Shown: positions 62,833-64,000 of the stretch, piece after piece
Layout: each line of letters begins with the position of its first letter
Numbering within the stretch: position 1 is the stretch's first letter
Assembly: GCA_030827315.1 (NCBI GenBank)
Contig: JAURER010000005.1
Location: 40,275 to 104,274 of the forward strand
Reading direction: 5' to 3'
Length of the DNA: 64,000 bases
Source: Gemmatimonadota bacterium
GTDB lineage: Bacteria; Gemmatimonadota; Gemmatimonadetes; Longimicrobiales; Gaopeijiaceae
Position numbers and translations under genes: made by a program
Notes under the pieces: generated by a model
What the model was told of the DNA's origin: nothing
The model's database searches: none
Seen by the model: the letters and a program-made list of their open reading frames with translations, nothing else

Positions 62833-63054
62833 CTAGGTCTGCGCGCGGAACGTCGAGCTCCCGTGCCCAAGCGCCCTCGTTCGCAACCTGACTTTGGTGT
62901 TGCGCCCATAGCACACGGCGCACGCGCCTTCGGCGCCCCCGTGGACACAGCGTTCGTCCTCACATCCCATCGCGAGGCACCGAACGCACTGCACGGCCTG
63001 CTGCCCACGGCCCTGGCGACAGCCTGGGCACGGGTTCGAGGAACTCCAGGTCAT
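62833..63054 (-). CDS. Possible 73-residue cysteine-rich protein
   Basis: ATG 63054 opens a frame with eight cysteines in 40 residues, arranged as CPGC, CVRC, C-x4-C and CAVC (Cys9, 12, 23, 26, 31, 36, 45, 48), the spacing of two zinc sites in a DnaJ-like or zinc-ribbon fold. A GGAAAG lies just upstream. The rest is a basic tail. I know no matching family, and the surrounding DNA looks weakly coding, so chance is possible. Confidence 0.32.
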   Translation of the reverse strand: MTWSSSNPCPGCRQGRGQQAVQCVRCLAMGCEDERCVHGGAEGACAVCYGRNTKVRLRTRALGHGSSTFRAQT

Positions 63055-63464
63055 CGACTTTCCATCCTCTACCTAGTCGACAGGCAGCGGATGGCACTGG
63101 GGGGTCAAGAAACCGTCAGGACTCAGTGATCGGGCGTCAAGGTGGCCCTCGCGCACGTTCCGGTTTCCCATTCCCGCACCTGTTCTTGCTCTGACGAAGG
63201 CCGATACCTAGCCGACAGGCCACGCGCAGGGAGACACCCTTACCCCCTTTGCCCAGCGAAACCGTGTACTGGCGAGCGGAGGCCGTTGCCTCGACAGAGG
63301 GGGCCTTCCGGAGTAGTGGGGGTCGGGGTAACGGAAAACGGCGTTGCCGTCGATATGGGTCGGGTCGCACCACCGCAGCCCCCCGAGATGGTCGGTGGAC
63401 TTCCCCTGAGATTCACCCCCGGCTGCTGACTTCTTGATGACTCACGCCAAAAGCGCGCCGCATA
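63055..63464. other. Sparse region before the tRNA-Val remnant
   Basis: About 400 bases in which I see no supported gene. Several short frames exist on both strands without recognisable motifs, ribosome binding sites or family resemblance. Together with 61.9-62.3 kb it makes this end of the window unusually gene-poor compared with the first 61 kb. Confidence 0.5.
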
Positions 63465-63502
63465 GCAAAAGCCCCTCAGGACCGTACGATCTTGTGAGGC
63501 TT
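63465..63502 (-). terminator. Terminator of the original tRNA-Val gene
   Basis: On the minus strand, 12 bases past the tRNA 3' end, AAGCCTCA pairs with TGAGGGGCTT (one bulged C) around a 16-base loop and runs into CTTTTGC. It is the expected intrinsic terminator of the tRNA gene and shows that the DNA left of 63515 is the native chromosome downstream of the tRNA. Confidence 0.6.
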
Positions 63503-63514
63503 CCTTTTACCGAG

Positions 63515-63559
63515 TGGGCGCTGCAGGACTCGAACCTGCGACCCCCTGCTTGTAAGGCA
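63515..63559 (-). other. 3' half of tRNA-Val(UAC): attachment site
   Basis: Read on the minus strand, the segment runs from the anticodon loop (CTTACAAG, anticodon TAC) through GGTTCGAGTCC (T arm) to the acceptor strand AGCGCCC and discriminator A. Right of 63559 the expected D arm and 5' acceptor strand are absent, so this is not a complete tRNA. The block is a typical att core left by integration. The intact gene should lie at the far end of the element. Confidence 0.82.
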
Positions 63560-63747
63560 TAGGGCGGTACTATGCGTCACCGTCACTGAATACCAGGTAA
63601 AGCATTGTAGTCGTTTGACTTCAGTCAAATCCTGCGTAACCTTTTGTAACCCGAAGCGCACCCGAAATAATTCCATTCCGTGCACGGTCCGTGCACGGGA
63701 GAATCGGTCCCGCGCCGAGGGACGAATCTCAGCTTGGAAGGTGGCCC
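63557..63747. promoter_or_regulatory. Repeat-rich attachment/regulatory region before the integrase
   Basis: Four structures lie between att core and integrase: a hairpin GCATAG-N7-CTATGC (63557-63575), a 7-base inverted repeat TTTGACT-TC-AGTCAAA (63614-63629), a direct repeat GTAACC spaced by ten bases (63636, 63646), and a tandem TCCGTGCACGG (63677-63698) whose units contain the palindrome GTGCAC. These suit integrase arm sites, excisionase sites or a repressor operator. Confidence 0.55.
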
Positions 63748-64000
63748 ATGGCGGGGAGAAAGGCGCTTACGAAAACCGACGTGGGTCGTGCCGGGCCACC
63801 AGATCGTCGCGCGGAAGAGTCGGACGCCGAGTACGCGAAGCGGTGGCGATGGGTCGGTGACGGGGAGGTGCGAGGCTTCGGCCTGAAGGTCTACGGCAAC
63901 GGTCTGAAGGTCTATGCCCTTCGCTATCGGACAGGCCGAGGACGGCAGCGGATGACCACGCTGGGCAGGCATGGCGAACTCACCGTGAAGCAGGCGCGCG
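63748..64000 (+). CDS. Tyrosine-recombinase integrase, N-terminal part
   Basis: The frame is open to the right edge; 84 codons are visible. After a basic start (MAGRKALTK), the segment VRGFGLKVYGNGLKVYALRY, then MTTLGRHGELTVKQAR, is the arm-DNA-binding domain (DUF4102/AP2-like) of phage and island integrases. The catalytic domain with the RHRY residues lies outside the window. GGAAGG six bases before the ATG supports the start. The start region overlaps no other gene, and the att site is 190 bases upstream. Confidence 0.88.
   Translation, partial: MAGRKALTKTDVGRAGPPDRRAEESDAEYAKRWRWVGDGEVRGFGLKVYGNGLKVYALRYRTGRGRQRMTTLGRHGELTVKQAR

Larger units (their letters stand above)
63515..64000. mobile_element. 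Edge of an integrase-bearing genomic island in tRNA-Val
   Basis: The 3' half of a tRNA-Val gene, inverted and direct repeats, and an outward-reading integrase start lie within 490 bases. This is the usual architecture of an island integrated by a tyrosine recombinase at a tRNA 3' end. The rest of the element lies beyond the window, so its size and cargo are unknown. Confidence 0.75.

Noticed and set aside
63515..63590. Complete tRNA-Val gene
   Set aside because: The sequence right of the anticodon loop forms neither D arm nor acceptor stem, so only the 3' half exists.

Overview
The window is GC-rich and densely coding, with many stop/start overlaps and GTG or TTG starts. Gene content (a complete division/cell-wall cluster, DUF4097 and DUF2911 proteins, M28, M19 and M23 peptidases, a sulfatase, a creatininase-like protein, many lipoproteins and Tat/Sec signals) points to a Gram-negative aerobic heterotroph. 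I infer a Gemmatimonadota-like lineage. That is a judgement from gene content; no marker phylogeny was possible here.

Layout. 0-6 kb: the end of mazG, then on the minus strand a D-2-hydroxyacid dehydrogenase, asnS, recG and ftsY. 6-9.6 kb: a von Willebrand-like membrane protein and an M23 endopeptidase lipoprotein. 9.7-25.8 kb: a contiguous dcw cluster read on the minus strand in the order mraZ-rsmH-ftsL-ftsI-murE-murF-mraY-murD-ftsW-murG-murC-ftsQ-ftsA-ftsZ. It has no murB or ddl, and three tandem GTGG decamers that look like a MraZ operator lie just upstream. 26-32 kb: a secreted TPR protein with a textbook terminator, a hot-dog thioesterase, a lipoprotein, a DUF2911 protein and two DUF4097 repeat proteins. 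32-35 kb: a glycerophosphodiesterase/GlpD pair. 35-46 kb: a run of minus-strand genes: an M19 dipeptidase, a membrane-anchored exported protein, a 33-residue single-helix protein, a sodium/solute symporter and an M28 peptidase, then fdhD, mobA, a NagX-like acyltransferase, a cytochrome c, a Tat-exported FAD oxidoreductase and a PAS histidine kinase.

46.8-55.2 kb, plus strand: a DUF4105/Lnb-type protein, then an NAD-type formate dehydrogenase. Its beta subunit is a NuoE-NuoF fusion. Its alpha subunit reads through an in-frame TGA at 50921 that I interpret as selenocysteine (Sec360), with a hairpin whose GGTCT loop sits at the same distance from the TGA as in E. coli fdhF. FdhD and MobA, encoded 7 kb away, would mature this enzyme. 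Directly downstream are three genes for a TolQ/TolR-like ion-channel complex. Its two TolR-like subunits have matching helices, but one carries Asp and the other Asn at the motor position. This triad is the best candidate here for an undescribed system.

55-62.7 kb: sulfatase, creatininase-like protein, GMC oxidoreductase, an ACC-synthase-like aminotransferase with Asn in place of the usual cofactor-binding Asp, a PH-domain membrane protein and an NTF2-like protein. The last 1.3 kb is sparse. It ends in the 3' half of a tRNA-Val gene with its terminator, repeat-rich DNA and the start of a tyrosine integrase: the edge of a genomic island that runs out of the window.
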